Of a DNA stretch of 64,000 bases, positions 9,301-21,677 are shown piece after piece (position 1 is the first letter of the stretch; every line of letters starts with the position of its first letter). Source of the DNA: Pinus tabuliformis (Eukaryota; Streptophyta; Pinopsida; Pinales; Pinaceae); the NCBI GenBank assembly GCA_031772625.1, contig CM062815.1, positions 116,630,989 through 116,694,988 of the forward strand. Direction: 5' to 3'. The translations under genes and the position numbers were made by a program. The notes under the pieces were generated by a model. The model saw nothing but the letters and a program-made list of their open reading frames with translations, was not told the DNA's origin and did no database searches.

Positions 9301-12011
9301 GCCAAAGAGAAAGAATTAGAAGCTTAAATATTTATTGTGACTCATTCATCATAATCAATTGGATGATAGGGGTGTCCTCAATGCATAACTACACTATTTT
9401 GCCACTTTTTCATGATACCAAAGGATCAACTATTTTCTCCACTAACTTATCTTTCTCGTATATAATGAGCATAACCAAGAGGAATGGAAATGAATTGAGG
9501 ATCTTGGAAAATCAATGAAAATTCATAGGATGGCATCACATAATACTATCACTCATCATGACTCCAAATATGATTAGTTTTCTTATCACGATGAATGGTT
9601 ATACTTTTTTTATCTTGTCATTATTACTACTATTTTTCTACAAATCAAAGCCATTTCTTATCCAAGACTTTTTTGCAAAGATCAATTTTTATGGGTTTCA
9701 ATTTTTAGATATTTGACAGTTTTTGTTTTGGACTCTCCTCTGAAAGAATTACAAACTATGGTAGATGATGTTTTTTCTTCCTTCATCTGAAATGTTCTCT
9801 TTTTTCTTCTTTTTTATAAAATTTTGAGCCCCTAAAAATGGGGAAATTTGGGCTTATAACCACATAAATGCCACAAATATATACAAACACAATTTTGTTT
9901 CTCTATGCAATACAATTAAATATGTTTTCTTTGTTTTTTTTATTTAGTTAAAGATTTAATCAAATAAATTGATTTCGAAAATTAATCAAATATGATTTAT
10001 AATTAATTTCATGATTTAATATGAAAAACGTTATCACTACATAAATAGGAGGAACAATTATCTTATTAGATTTAACTATTATAACTATAATTTTATCAAC
10101 ATTAATAATAAGATTAGTAAATACATTTAAAAATCATAACCTAATAAAAATTAATGATTTAAAAAATTAGTTAAATCATGTAATCATTGATTACATGATT
10201 TAATCAAGTTTGTAAACATGTTTAATGAACATATATTATCTTTCTAGATAATAAAGAATTCACATTGAAAAAGAGTGATACAATATATGGTATTAAATAA
10301 TTATAAGTTTTTACACCACAATCCAAATTAAATGATTTCATATAGCTAGATTAAAAAATCATATGGGCTCTCAAATTCAAATGAGCAATACATCTCAAAT
10401 TTAATTTAAAAATAGGAAAAACATTAATAGTGTTATAATTAACATACACATAATTAATTTTATAAATCAAACAACATTAACGTCAACATGATATCAAAAG
10501 GTACAACATAGATGAATGATAATATCATAATCGACACACACACATTTCAATTTAAATATAGATGTCAAATATATGTCACAACAATCATTGTACATGTTAA
10601 CTTCTACTAGCTATGTTCAGCACCAGAACTGGAGGGATTAATGCCTCTACTACTAGAGGTACATACATGATTAGTACCTCTACTAGATAACAATGTAGAA
10701 ATTAGAGCCTCATGTATCTCTCCACCAATAAGTAGATCACCTAATGCAATCATAACGCCTATAATATAAAATAATGTGTGGTAGGTTTTCTAGCTAATGG
10801 TGCAAATGGTGGCATAAGTTTCTCAACTAGTGGTGTAGTTGGTAACACAAGTGGAGGAGGAGGGGAGGAGACTGTGGCTAAAATTTTATAAGAGGATATT
10901 CTATAGGTGGAGTACGAGGGGGAGGGAATGCTCGTTGGTTTACTGGAGGAGGATATATCAAGAGTGGAGGAGGTGAAGTGGTGGTATATGGTGATTGGCC
11001 TATTGGAGGAGGAGACTCTAAATGATCCATCAATGTCTTAAGTCGGTTGAGGGCACTAAAAAAATTATGAATTAATAACATCACATCATAGAGAAGGATT
11101 GGACATATATGTCAAAGCTCAAGATCCCAGATGATATCTCAAGGACATATTTGCACCACTATGTGGCAAGCCATACATGTACATATCTAATCCTCTACTT
11201 GGTTAAAATTCATGACATGCCAAGTATCTATGCATGCATTGGTTGATTAACACCAATGATCTCGTCATCATGTTAGGGTGGCTCCTCACCAACATATGAT
11301 CCAATATCTGCAAAATAGTAGACAAAAATAATTAAAAAAATTCAAATAAAATGGTACAATCAATTACATGTGCATTAAAAAAGAGAAAAAATATGTAACT
11401 AGATTATCAAAATATAATAATAATATTACATTCTTGTTTGGTTACTTGTCTTGACTAAATAGGATGTTTTAATATCCTCACGAGTCCCTCCCTACACATG
11501 GAAATTGTATTAGTATGAGTATGTGGATATCCCCACTAGCTATTAAATCTAAAACCTTTAAACTCGACAACCCATGTGAGTAGTTTGATTGGCCCTTCTT
11601 AAGCATTGTCCTCCCCCACATGCATACACATATCATTTATCACCATAGGAGGGAGACAATTGAATTTCATCCAAGTTCCTATAAACCTACAAAAAAGTAA
11701 AGTAAATAGCTCTAAAGAGAAGGGGAAGACATGTCTCCCCTAAAACACACTAGGACAATGATCCATAGCAATATAAAAATATCACAAAATAATGGAAAAT
11801 CACCTAATTAGTCTGGGCTTGGGAAACTAATATCTACATAACGCATTGGAGGAAAACTTATACACCACACATCATATGTATGGTGTGTTAGTGTCATGGT
11901 TATCAGGGAAAAGAATTTGACCTCCTCTGCATAGAAAGAATGTAAACACAAATAGCCCCTAGTGACTTAGAACTCACGAAGACTAGTTATGTTTATTGAC
12001 ATATCTCTATA
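9301..12011. other. AT-rich intergenic stretch, no gene found
   Basis: 9.3-10.6 kb is strongly AT-rich with no usable open frame. At 10.6-11.95 kb the minus strand holds scattered readable pieces, including a proline-rich run from the GGAGGA-rich DNA at 10845-11010 (frame 10878-11084) and a 50-codon frame ending near 10610. They could be a decayed transposon or mobile-domain gene, but I cannot name a family. Target duplication CATAT of the next element is at 12012-12016. Confidence 0.5.
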
Positions 12012-12016
12012 CATAT

Positions 12017-12413
12017 TTTTGGGTATGTGTTATATTCTTTCCATGACTAGAATCATGTGCGAACCCAACAATAGTTGGGAAGACCCAAAGAAGGTGGGCG
12101 AACCTACCCATGGTTTTAGGCATGATGATTTTTTGCACATGGTATTTTATAGATTCGGTAAAGGGAACTACAATTATGTTCTAATCTAGGGTTAATAGAC
12201 TGGGGTTTATGAATGCTTCTAATCTAGGGGTTTAATAGACTGGGGTTTATGTAACAGTGAAAGTAATATAATGAAAAAACAAATGTGTTAGTCTCAGTTT
12301 TGAGATCCAGGAGAAAATATCCACGTATATTTGTTTTCTTTTCTCGCCATTGTCTATTTTTATGTTTGGAGAATTTGTTTCCAGGTAATTTTTGTATAGG
12401 TTTAAAACCGACA
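12017..12413 (+). repeat. 5' LTR of the 12-30 kb copia element
   Basis: 397 bp, matching 16488-16726 and 29891-30075 with many differences. Near 12182-12255 it carries a short internal duplication of TCTAATCTAGGGTTAATAGA-type sequence. The right end is fixed by the primer-binding site that follows. Confidence 0.8.
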
Positions 12414-12414
12414 T

Positions 12415-12428
12415 TGGGTATCAGAGTT
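12415..12428 (+). promoter_or_regulatory. tRNA primer-binding site of the copia element
   Basis: TGGGTATCAGAGTT follows the LTR end at 12413 and resembles the initiator-Met tRNA primer site TGGTATCAGAGC with one inserted base. Confidence 0.75.
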
Positions 12429-12536
12429 ATTTCGGCTTCAAAGGGACACCCTTGCTACTAAGGGGTTTTTCTCGGGCTTGTGGTATACCTTGTTACAGTG
12501 GGAGTTCTGCGGGATCGATTCTTGCGGTGGAAGAAG

Positions 12537-15500
12537 ATGACAAATAGTGGAAAGATAGAGATCGAGAAATTTAATAGAAAAAAGTTTTGAGTTGTGGAAG
12601 CTCAATATGGAGGATCTATTAGTGGATAAAGATCAATGGATCACGATAGATCCAGGTAATAAACAAATGGCAATGTCAGCAGAAGATTGGGAGAAGTTGG
12701 ATTGGAAGGAAAAGATCACAAGACGGTTGTGTATCTCAAATTCAGTATTTTTGAATGTATCAGGGGAATCTACGATGAAGGTTTTGTGGGACAAGTTAGG
12801 GACTTTGTACCAATCTAAGCCTTTGGTGAACAAACTATTCCTATCGAAAAATTTGTATAACCTAAGGATGAAGGTTGGATATTTGGTAACATAGCATCTG
12901 AATGCCTTTAATATTGTGGTAAACTAGTTGTTATCTGTTGATATAAAAAGTTCAGATGAAGATAAGTGCATCAGCTTACCATGCTCTCTACCAAATTCGT
13001 GGGATAGTTTGGTTGTTGCAATAGGTAGCAATACAACTACCTTGAATTTTGATGAAATAGTCTCATCCTTGTTATCGGAGGAGATGAGACGGAAAAATAT
13101 GGAGATCCAGAATGGAAATGCCTTGTATGTACGATGACGGTCCCATAACAAAAAGAAAAATAAGTCCTCGAGTGGGAGATCTAAATCTACAGGAAAACCT
13201 ATAAAGGTATGATGGAAATGAGAAATGGAAGGGCACTACAAAAAGGTCTATAGATCTAAAGCTCTTGAGAAAGGAAAGGGATCTGATGATTCTCCTTCTG
13301 CAGAGGCGAAAACCACCTCAGGTGAAAGTGGGGATGTGTACTTGTCTTCTTCTTCAAGTACACATGTAGATCATGAGACATGGTTGATTGACTTAGGTGC
13401 ATCCTTTCACTTCACTCCCCATAGGGATTGGTTTCGCGAGTATGAGAAATATAATGGTGGTGATGTCTTCTTAGGGGATGATAGGAAGGTTAGAATCATT
13501 AGACGTGGAAAATTTAAGCTAAATTTGCAAGGTGGAAGGATTAGAACACTTCCTGGTGTTTTGCATATTCCTACATTGGACACAAGTCTGATTTTTGTAA
13601 GAAAGATGGATCATGCAGGTGTAAAAACAATGTTCGAGAAAGATACCTGCAAGATGGTTCAAGGAGCACTAGTATTGATGTGGAGAGTTCAGATGGGAAC
13701 TCTGTACAAGCTTCTGGATAACGCTGTTATTGGTGGGTGCAAAAGTTTCCTGAAAGTGGATAAAAAAATCTAGTGGTCTCTAGAGAAAAGACCATGTTAT
13801 GGCATCAAAGGCTTGGAAATATTGGAGAGATGGGCCTTCAAATACTGCATGGTAATGGTATGATAGAATGTATGTCTAATTTCTCTATGGATTTCGATTT
13901 ATATGAACATTGTATATATGGGAAGCAAAATCAGGTGAGTTTTCCCTCGAGTGCTAAGAGGATGAAAAGGATATTAAATCTTGTGCATAATGATGTGTTT
14001 GGAAATGTGTCGTTTCCATAACTCGGTAAGTCTATGCACTATGTCTCATTTATATGACTTCTCGACTAATACATGGATATATTTCCTCGAGAAGAAATCT
14101 GAAGTCTTTGACAAGTTTAAAGAATTTAAGGCTCTAGTGGAAAATCAGATAGGGAAGAAAATTAAGGTGTTGAGGACAGATTATGGTGGAGAGTTTTGCA
14201 AGAAGGAATTTGAAGAGTTTTGTAAGAAGTGTGGTATAGCACGGTAGAAGACTACTCCATACACACCTCAAAAAAATGGTGTTGCAGAAAGAATGAATAA
14301 GACATTGATGGAAAAGGCAAGAAACATGCTCAGTGGCACTAGATTAGGGCAAGAATTATGGGCAGAGGCAGTGGATACTGCATGTTACCTATTTACAAAT
14401 CACCTTCATCAATGTTGGAGGATAAGACTCCACATAAGGTATGGAATGGTAAGAAACCCTCTCTTTCACATCTGATGGTATTTGGCTGTGATGCATATGT
14501 ACATGTTCCAAAGGAGAAAATAACCAATTTGGATAGTAAATCTGAAAGGTGCATATTTATTGGGTATAAGGATGGTTTAAAAGGTTATAAGATTTGGAAC
14601 CCATAGGCAAGGAAGGTTGTGTACAACCGAGATGTGTTCTTTAGAGAGGTGAAATATGTTATTAAACATGAAATCCTACTAAAGGAACCTGAGAAGATAG
14701 AGTTTGAACTAAAGGAGGAAGAATCAGACTCTACAACAGAACGAGAGTCAGAAGAGGAAGAGCTGTGACAAACTCCAGTTTTGAGAAGATCAGTTCAAGA
14801 AAGAAGCCATCTAAAGAGGTATAGTCCATCTATTTTCTGTTCAAATTTTTCTTTATCTATTACTGATGATGATCCCATAACTGTCAGGAAGGTAGTCAAT
14901 TTAGAGGATAGCAAAATCTGGAAAGAGGCCATGGTTGATGAAATGACATCTTTGGACAAAAATGAGGCTTGGGATCTGGTGGAGTTGTTGGTTGGAAGGA
15001 AACCCATTGGAAACAAATGTGTGTTTAAGAAGAAGATGAATACAAAAGGAAAGGTGGAGAAATACAAAGTTTGGTTGGTAAAAAAAGTTTATTCCTAGTT
15101 GTCGAGAATTGATTTTGGTGATATCTTTTCTCCTGTTGCCAAGTTAACTTATATTATACTAGTTTATACTAGTTTTATCTCTTGTTGTTGCATTTTATTT
15201 TGAGGTAGAACAGATGGATGTGAAGACAACATTTCTTCACGGGGATCTGGAAGAAGAGATGAAGAAAATTGAAGGCTTTGCGGTGAAGGGTAAGAAAGAA
15301 CTTGTATGTAGGTTTAAAAAGTCTTTGTATAGGTTAAAACAATCACCAAGGATGTGGTATCAGAAATTTGATACATATATATAGGGACTTGGCTTCACAA
15401 GGAGTAAAGCAGATCACTGTGTGTATTTTAAATTAATTGGTGACCATGTTATTTATTTGGTCTTATATGTGGAAGATATGTTGTTGATTGGAAATAACAA

Positions 15501-16410
15501 AGAAATTATCCAGAATTTGAAGACCCAATTGTCCTCCAAATTTGATATGAAGGATCTTGGTGGTACAAACTATATTTTGGGCATGGAAATTAAATGAGAT
15601 CGGGCAAAGAGGAAGCTTTGGTTAAACTAGAGGAAGTATGTTGAGACAATATTGTAAAGGTTTAATATGAAGGATAGTAAACCGGTGAAGGTTCATATTC
15701 TTGTAGGTGTAAAATTATATGTTGAACAATGTCCCAAGACACAAGAAGAGGAAGAGGACATGTCCCGTATTCCATACGTGAGTGTAGTTGGTAGCCTGAT
15801 ATATGCAATGGTATGTACTAGACTAGACATTGCACATGAAGTGGGAGTATTGAGTAGGTTTATGTCAAAACCAGGGAATGAGAATTAGACAACAATGAAG
15901 CGGGTTTTCAGGTATTTGAGTGGCACTAGTGATTATGGTTTGTGCTACCAAGGAAGACTAGGATTGGACAGAGTTTTGGAAATTCATGGCTTTGTTTATG
16001 CAGACTGGGTTGGATATATGGATCAAAGAACATCTACAAGTGGTTACATGTTTAACCTATTTGGATGAGCAAGAGATAGTCTGTAGTGGAATTCTCAACT
16101 ACAGAGGCAGAATACATAGCAACCACTCATGCAAGCAAGGAATAATTTTGGTTGCAAAGATTGTGTTCAAGTATGGGGTTAGTACAACAAGCTATAAAAA
16201 TAAACTGTGACAACCAAAGTGAAATTTTCTTGGCAAAGAACCATGTTTATCATTTAAGGACAAAGCACATTGATGTTCAGTATCACTTTGTGAGGGATAT
16301 GGTTGAGGACAAAAATGTGGTGTTGGTAAAGGTGGACACTTTGAAGAATGTTGCATATACATTAACGAAGTTTGTGAGCACTGAGAAGTTTTATTGTTGT
16401 AGATAACAAA
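12537..16410 (+). pseudogene. copia gag-pol remnant
   Basis: The gag part (12.54-13.14 kb) shows the UBN2-type pattern with LWKLN/FELWK-like opening and NKLFLSKNLYNLRM. The protease part reads WLIDLGASFHFTPH near 13.38 kb. The integrase part has LWHQRLGNIGEMGL, the DYGGEF region and the QKNGVAERMN segment. The RT and RNase H parts include VYFKLIGDHVIYLVLYVEDM and TRLDIAHEVGVLSRFM. Domain order protease-integrase-RT-RNase H marks it as Ty1/copia. It is broken many times and cannot encode a polyprotein. Confidence 0.85.
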
Positions 16411-16470
16411 TGGGAATTACAGGCCTGGACCAATGACAAATCTCTCTTGTGACCCCCTGTGTGGAAAGAA

Positions 16471-16487
16471 AACAACAAGTGGGAAAA
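16471..16487 (+). promoter_or_regulatory. Polypurine tract of the copia element
   Basis: ACAACAAGTGGGAAAA lies immediately before the 3' LTR start TGTTGGGTAT at 16488. Confidence 0.65.
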
Positions 16488-16726
16488 TGTTGGGTATCTG
16501 TTAATGTTAGGAATTTCTTTTTATGCGGACCCAATAATAATTGGACAGACCCAAAGATGGGGGGCGGACCCAAAGATGGTGGGCATACCTACCCATGGTT
16601 TTGTGCATTTGTTTTGCACAAGGTTTTGAGCATGATGGTTTTCTGCCCATGGTATTTTGTAGATCCGATCAAGAGAACTACGATTATGTTCTAATCCAGG
16701 GTTAATGGATTGGGGTCTATGAATGT
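16488..16726 (+). repeat. 3' LTR of the copia element, left half
   Basis: Matches the first part of 12017-12413. It is cut after AATGT (16722-16726), which recurs at 29886-29890 as the target duplication of the inserted gypsy element. The LTR continues at 29891. Confidence 0.85.
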
Positions 16727-16812
16727 TGGTGGGATCCATTATTGTAGCAATAATGCTACAACTCCTGGAGCTTCCTTCTTTGGTTTTATCAACCCGGTAG
16801 TTCGTAAAAAAC

Positions 16813-16935
16813 ATGGAAGCGACGGTGCTGTATGCACAAGTACTAGCTCTTGCCGCAGCTGTCACTTGGTCAGCTGGCACAAGTCCGCTAGGGGCTCAAG
16901 CCAACTTCTATGAGCTCTTAGAAGAAGCTTTTTAA
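16813..16935 (+). other. 40-codon open frame inside the gypsy LTR, no known function
   Basis: ATG at 16813 to TAA at 16935, starting MEATVLYAQVLALAAAV and ending FYELLEEAF, on the strand opposite to the element. The composition is protein-like (Ala-rich N-terminus, acidic end) and more GC-rich than its surroundings. It could equally be a chance frame, and I recognise no family. Confidence 0.2.
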
Positions 16936-18365
16936 CTGATGGACGAAATCTAACTCAAAGGAAGCTAATCTACTTGCAGAAAGGAACTGAAAGCCAACAA
17001 GAAACGCAAACCCTAGCAAACCCTAATTCTACCAGCTAGTCTTACTGATGCAAAGATGGGAATGCAAACTACTGAAAGAGATGCCATTACTTCTATGAAG
17101 GTAAAATGCATGTGTCTAGACTACCTCTATCTGAAGAAAACGTTGTTTGTATTTTTGTTTCAGTTATTAGAATTATCATGCATGTGCTTTTAACTAGCTT
17201 TTTATTGTGCAGAGGTGGATCGAGGAGGAGAAGGGCTTGGAAAAGGTTGGGAAGGTTCAGAGAGGGTCTAAGGGGTCCCTAACACCCTTCCAGAGAGTTT
17301 CACAAAGTTTGACTGCCAAAAACCGAGTTTATGAACTTCTACAGGAAGTCTGCAGGGGTTCTACAGGATGTTTCAGAATTTCTACAGGATGTTCAGTAAT
17401 TCCTACAGGATGTTCTACGATTGGATTTTGGATGATGGGTGAGTGAAAAGGGCTGCATGGATGGATAGGGAGATAGGATAGGGGTTTGTAATGAATTAGT
17501 GACAGGGAGATGAGGTGATGAGAGGGTGTGGAAAACTAATTTGTCTTAAAGAGGGTAGAGGGAGTGGAAGGCTGAGAAGAGAGGTAGGATGTCGTGGGCA
17601 GTAGAGTAATTGAGAGACAAGGGGTCTAATTTGGAGATGAGCAGTTGGCCTGGGCGAATCTTAGAGGGACGAGAGAGGGATGGAGTTGCACTGCACAATG
17701 TAAACTAAACCAAATCATCCACGTCCTGCACATAATCAAAACATTCCTAATCTGTCCTAACTGTTTAATGGAACCAATGAACAGCAACGTTATTTCTAAA
17801 GAAAACCATGTATGGTACTGAAGCAAAGAAACATTCCAAGAGGTCTGAGCGCATGGACAACTACTACAAACGAAAATATTGCACCAAAGATTGCATGAGT
17901 ACGTAAACCAATGTTTTTGGTGGGTAACATTGTCTGCAATTCCAGCCCCTAGAAAGAGGTGAAAATGAGAGTACAGTCAACCCTTTTTTGGAACTTTTAT
18001 CAAGTCTAATCTCTTTACTCTATTCTAAACATATGGAGCAACTCTATCTTCTAACAATGACCTACTTAACCACACTACGAAATCTAACTCAACAAACTGC
18101 GTTTCAAATGCATGTAAAGAAAACCATAATGCTGAAAGAAAAGATATCAATACAAAAGAAGGAGGCCCTAGGCTCTCAGGTTGGGCCCAACCCCGAGAGC
18201 TATGGATCCTTTAGAAACTCAAAAATGAGATCAAATCTGATTGCTTTCCATTAAAAAAAAGGTCTGCCAATGATGGCTACAAAAGAGCAAAAACAGAGCT
18301 AGCAGCTCGTAGTGCAGAATGTGCAACAGTTTTCCAAAAGTCCTTTTCGAAGGCTAAAGCCTTAT

Positions 18366-18374
18366 CATTTATAC
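18366..18374 (-). promoter_or_regulatory. TATA-like box in the gypsy 3' LTR
   Basis: The minus strand reads GTATAAATG about 420 bp into the LTR; the same sequence is at about 29456-29464 in the other LTR. The conservation and the position suit the core promoter. Confidence 0.5.
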
Positions 18375-18795
18375 ATCACGAGGCCCCAAGCTGGCCTCAT
18401 AAATCAGTGGGACTTGGCTGACCAAACTAGGAGTGAACAACTGCTTCCTCAAAATCTGTTTGGCTACCTTCTAGATCCGGTTGTGGTGGCTGTTGGAGCT
18501 CGGAGTTGGGGGTGAAGATCCCGAGGAAGGCCATTTAATGCCGTGGAAAACCCTCCTACGAATCCTCAACCCCATCTTGTTGTCTCCTAGCCCTTATCTG
18601 CTCGGTTTTGCTCCAACATGTGTCAAAAAACCTGAAATGAGCACGTGTTAGCCACCTAGGAATAATGACTGCCCTTATTCGTACAAATGACATAAACATA
18701 CTAAAAAATGATGCATAAGTTATGAAAAATGAAGGATTGAGCAAAGGTAGTTAGGCCAAATGAGCCCAAAATGTTACCAAATTTGGGGCTCATCA

Positions 18796-18812
18796 TCACC
18801 CCCCAGCTAAAA
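18796..18812 (-). promoter_or_regulatory. Polypurine tract of the gypsy element
   Basis: On the minus strand AGCTGGGGGGTGA abuts the 3' LTR start TGATGAGCCCC, as expected for plus-strand priming. Confidence 0.7.
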
Positions 18813-18833
18813 TGATTGTTCATCCCTGAGCAA

Positions 18834-21677
18834 CTAATCCAGCTCCTCGTCCTTCATTGCTTTCACTGCCACCCTCACATCCCAGGCTTCTGAAGTGGTC
18901 TCCTCCTCACTAGCATGGAACCCAGCCTTCCTTTCCACCTCTTCCCACTGCTTATGCTCTTCTTTTTCTGTGCTGCCTTCCATCAATCCTAACAGCAGAG
19001 GTGGGCTTAGCTTGAGGCCAATCCAGCTGGCTTGGAGGTTCTGTATGGACTTCTTGTAGAGGGGCACCCGTGCTAGAGCTTCCCTCATTCGAGTTGGAGT
19101 GTGATATTCTCTGATTTTAAGGCTATGGGACAATGTGTTCCATCGGCGGGTGCAAGCATGAACACAGTTGTCCCCTAATAGTCGCTCCATATCCTCAAAA
19201 TGTGCTATGGCATGAGCCTGTTGATCCATGTATTTCAATAAAGTTTGAGGGTTGGTGGCTAAGTGTTGGTGGGATGATATCAATGCAGTGGGATCCCCTG
19301 GCTCTGCTCTAATCAGCAGTGGCTCATGTAACTCTCGGTCCATGACCTCTTTGACCTCTGCTGCTCTCTTTTCTTCATGGTTCAACCATGAGGCAAATGC
19401 CATCAACTGCATATCCCCTACAACTGTGTTGGGATCCCATGAAGTCACATTAGGAAGGGCCAAATTATGGAGATAGAACTCCGATAGTTTGGCCTTATCC
19501 TCTGATGAACTGCTATTGCATAACGCTATGAACTGCTGGGGGTCTTGGAGTTGGGAGATACCCCTCTGTGCCAATGCATTAATTTGAAATTCCAGCCACT
19601 GGTCTCGTAGGTACAGGCCATAAGATTTGGCCGGTTGTCTACATTGTAGAGCATCCATGGCCCAACTGGCCATGCAAGCCAGTTGTGCCTCTTTTTGCTG
19701 CAACTGTTGTTTGAGAGCTTGTATCTCGATTTGTGCTTGCAGTTCCCTTTCCTGTAGATGCGAGGTTGGCTCCCCAAGACCAACTTGCAGTCCTTCTTTG
19801 CCTTGATTTTCTGTTGTAGTGTCCCCTGATGATGTGCCCTTTTCCTTCTTCAGTTCCTGTAGCTGCAGTTTAAGTTTCTCATTCTCTTCCTGTAGGAATA
19901 CCCACTGGCAGTTTGCCACGTGTTTGGCCATAGCTAACTCTCTTCGTGCCTCCTTGAGTTGTTCCTCCAAGGGGCCTATATCTGCCACTCCTTTTGATTT
20001 AGCTATCTTCATCCACGTGTGGGTTCTCACTCTCTCTTTCTCCAATGCAAAGAAAAGCAGCACTGTGAATTTCTGTGGAATAATTTTCCCAGCCTCCAAA
20101 AAGTTATAATACAAGCTCAAGCTTGGCTAGGGACTAGGTTCCGGAATATGCTCTTTCTCTTCCTCCCTCGGTGGCTCTACTTCGTCTTCCCTAAGTGGTG
20201 ATGTGGGTGCCTCTCCCTCCATCCTCTCTGTCTCCTTAAGCCGGGCCAATGTTTCCTGTAGAATGGCCTCAGCATCCTGTAGCCGGGCTTTTGAAGCCAA
20301 CCTGTCCATTCTCTCCTTCCAAGCAGTTGTCTTCGGGCTCCCCTGCTCATAAGTGACTGATATTTTTGAGGGGGACCTCTCCCATGGCGAGGTAGGGGTG
20401 TCTTCTATAGTAATTGGGCTGCTGGATGGAGGTTGGGGCCTGCCTGTTTTGATTCTCACACTTCTCCTGGCTTTGAAAAACAGAGGGATCTCCCTCTTTC
20501 GTTTTTCCTTCGGCTTAGGAGGGGTACTAAGGGTGGCCAGCACGGCTGCTGCCTCCCTTGCAAGAATTTCGGCTGTCTTCTCCTTTGGTTTTCCTTTCTC
20601 AGGGCTTCCTGTAGAGGGCCCTGTAGCAGCTGATTTTTGGCTTCCTGTAGAAGCCGTTTTTGGTTTTCCTGCAGAAATAGGTGGCACCGTTTTAGCCTGT
20701 TTGGCTGAGGGTGCTTTGCCTTTTGACTTGGTTGAGGCTGCTTTCGAGGTGCCTTTACTGACGTGGACTTGTTCGGTCCTTTCCACCCTACTCTGTAACC
20801 TTTTCTCCCTGGGTGTCAATGTGGATTTGTCATCCTCCTTTTCGGAAACCTGGTGTTTCTCTTGTTTCCCTTTTTGTTCTTTCTTCAGTGCTTTGGCCGC
20901 GGTTTCTTGGCCTTTCCCTTTCTTCTCTGTGTGTATTGGCTCCTTCTCCTCGCTGCTGGAGGAAGTGAGCTCCTCGGTCAACATTTTGATATCGCCATCC
21001 TTAGTCAGATTTCGGAAGGCTTCCCACGAGAGAGGGACGGTGTATGTGTGGAGTGCATCCTCCACGAGGAGCTTAATGAGCCCATGATGGGCTACCTGGT
21101 CTGGCGTAACCTCTCGTAATTTGGTGGCACATTCAGTCATGGACTGCAGGAGGAAGTAAGGAATACTTAGCTTGTTTTCTGAAGGTAGGTCCATTTGGTG
21201 CCTCAGTTCTGTGAGCAGCCGGAAATGGTACCCATAGACGATGCTAAATCATCCTTTGCACGTGATATATTTCATAATTTGGAGGCTGACCTCACTCCAA
21301 AGCGACTGTAGGCTAGCTCTGCGAACCCCATTCTTATCCTCTGAGAATTGATCCTCCGGTAAAAAGAACTCCTTTTTAGCCTTCTGGCCTAGTTTTCTCT
21401 CCTCCTTATCCCACGGTACCCCCATTGGGAGATCAGTGACTCTGCTGATGAACTGTGGGGTGAGTCTGAGATTCAAACCCCTGAAATTTACAACAGCCAC
21501 CGTTTCTGATTTTGGCTTCAAAGCTCGCAGGAATTCCTTTGCCACCTCATCATCATAACCTTGAAGCTTGTCGCAGAACGACATCCATCGTGCATGAGAG
21601 AACAGTTCTACCACCTTAGGGTTTTCCGGTAGCTTCTTTGAGTCTGTCGGTTCCTTCCTAATGAATCCACCCGGCAT
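18834..21677 (-). pseudogene. Extra (third) coding region between pol and the 3' LTR
   Basis: Three long same-strand open blocks (21249-21677, 20127-21194, 18834-20120) total about 925 codons. The first block, starting MPGGFIRKEP, has ARWMSFCDKLQGYDDEVAKE and a VNFRGLNLRLTP...DLPMG pattern. That resembles the putative plant transposon domain (PF20167) found in Athila/Tat extra ORFs. The middle block is rich in Lys, Ser, Pro and Ala, with a basic KEKRKREIP stretch. The last block has two predicted coiled coils, heptad-like EEQLKEARREL and LQAQIEIQALKQQLQQKEAQ. I see no signal peptide or membrane segment that would support an envelope-like protein. Function is unknown, and the region is broken in a few places. 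Confidence 0.65.

Larger units (their letters stand above)
16727..18795 (-). repeat. 3' LTR of the gypsy element
   Basis: About 2.07 kb. The inner end (minus-strand start TGATGAGCCCC) is at 18795 and the outer end at 16727. Positions 17467-18795 match 28557-29885 base for base in length; 16727-17466 has no counterpart in the window. A TATA-like box is at 18366-18374. The unmatched part contains four copies of a TTCTACAGGA motif (17336-17412). Confidence 0.85.

Noticed and set aside
16521-16880. 119-codon minus-strand frame across 16.5-16.9 kb
   Set aside because: It spans the copia LTR and the gypsy LTR across an insertion boundary, so it cannot be an ancestral gene.
20353-21087. A 244-codon plus-strand frame
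   Set aside because: It lies opposite the extra coding region of the gypsy element. Its Leu/Phe/Ser-rich sequence mirrors the Lys/Ser/Glu-rich coding strand, so I take it as a shadow.
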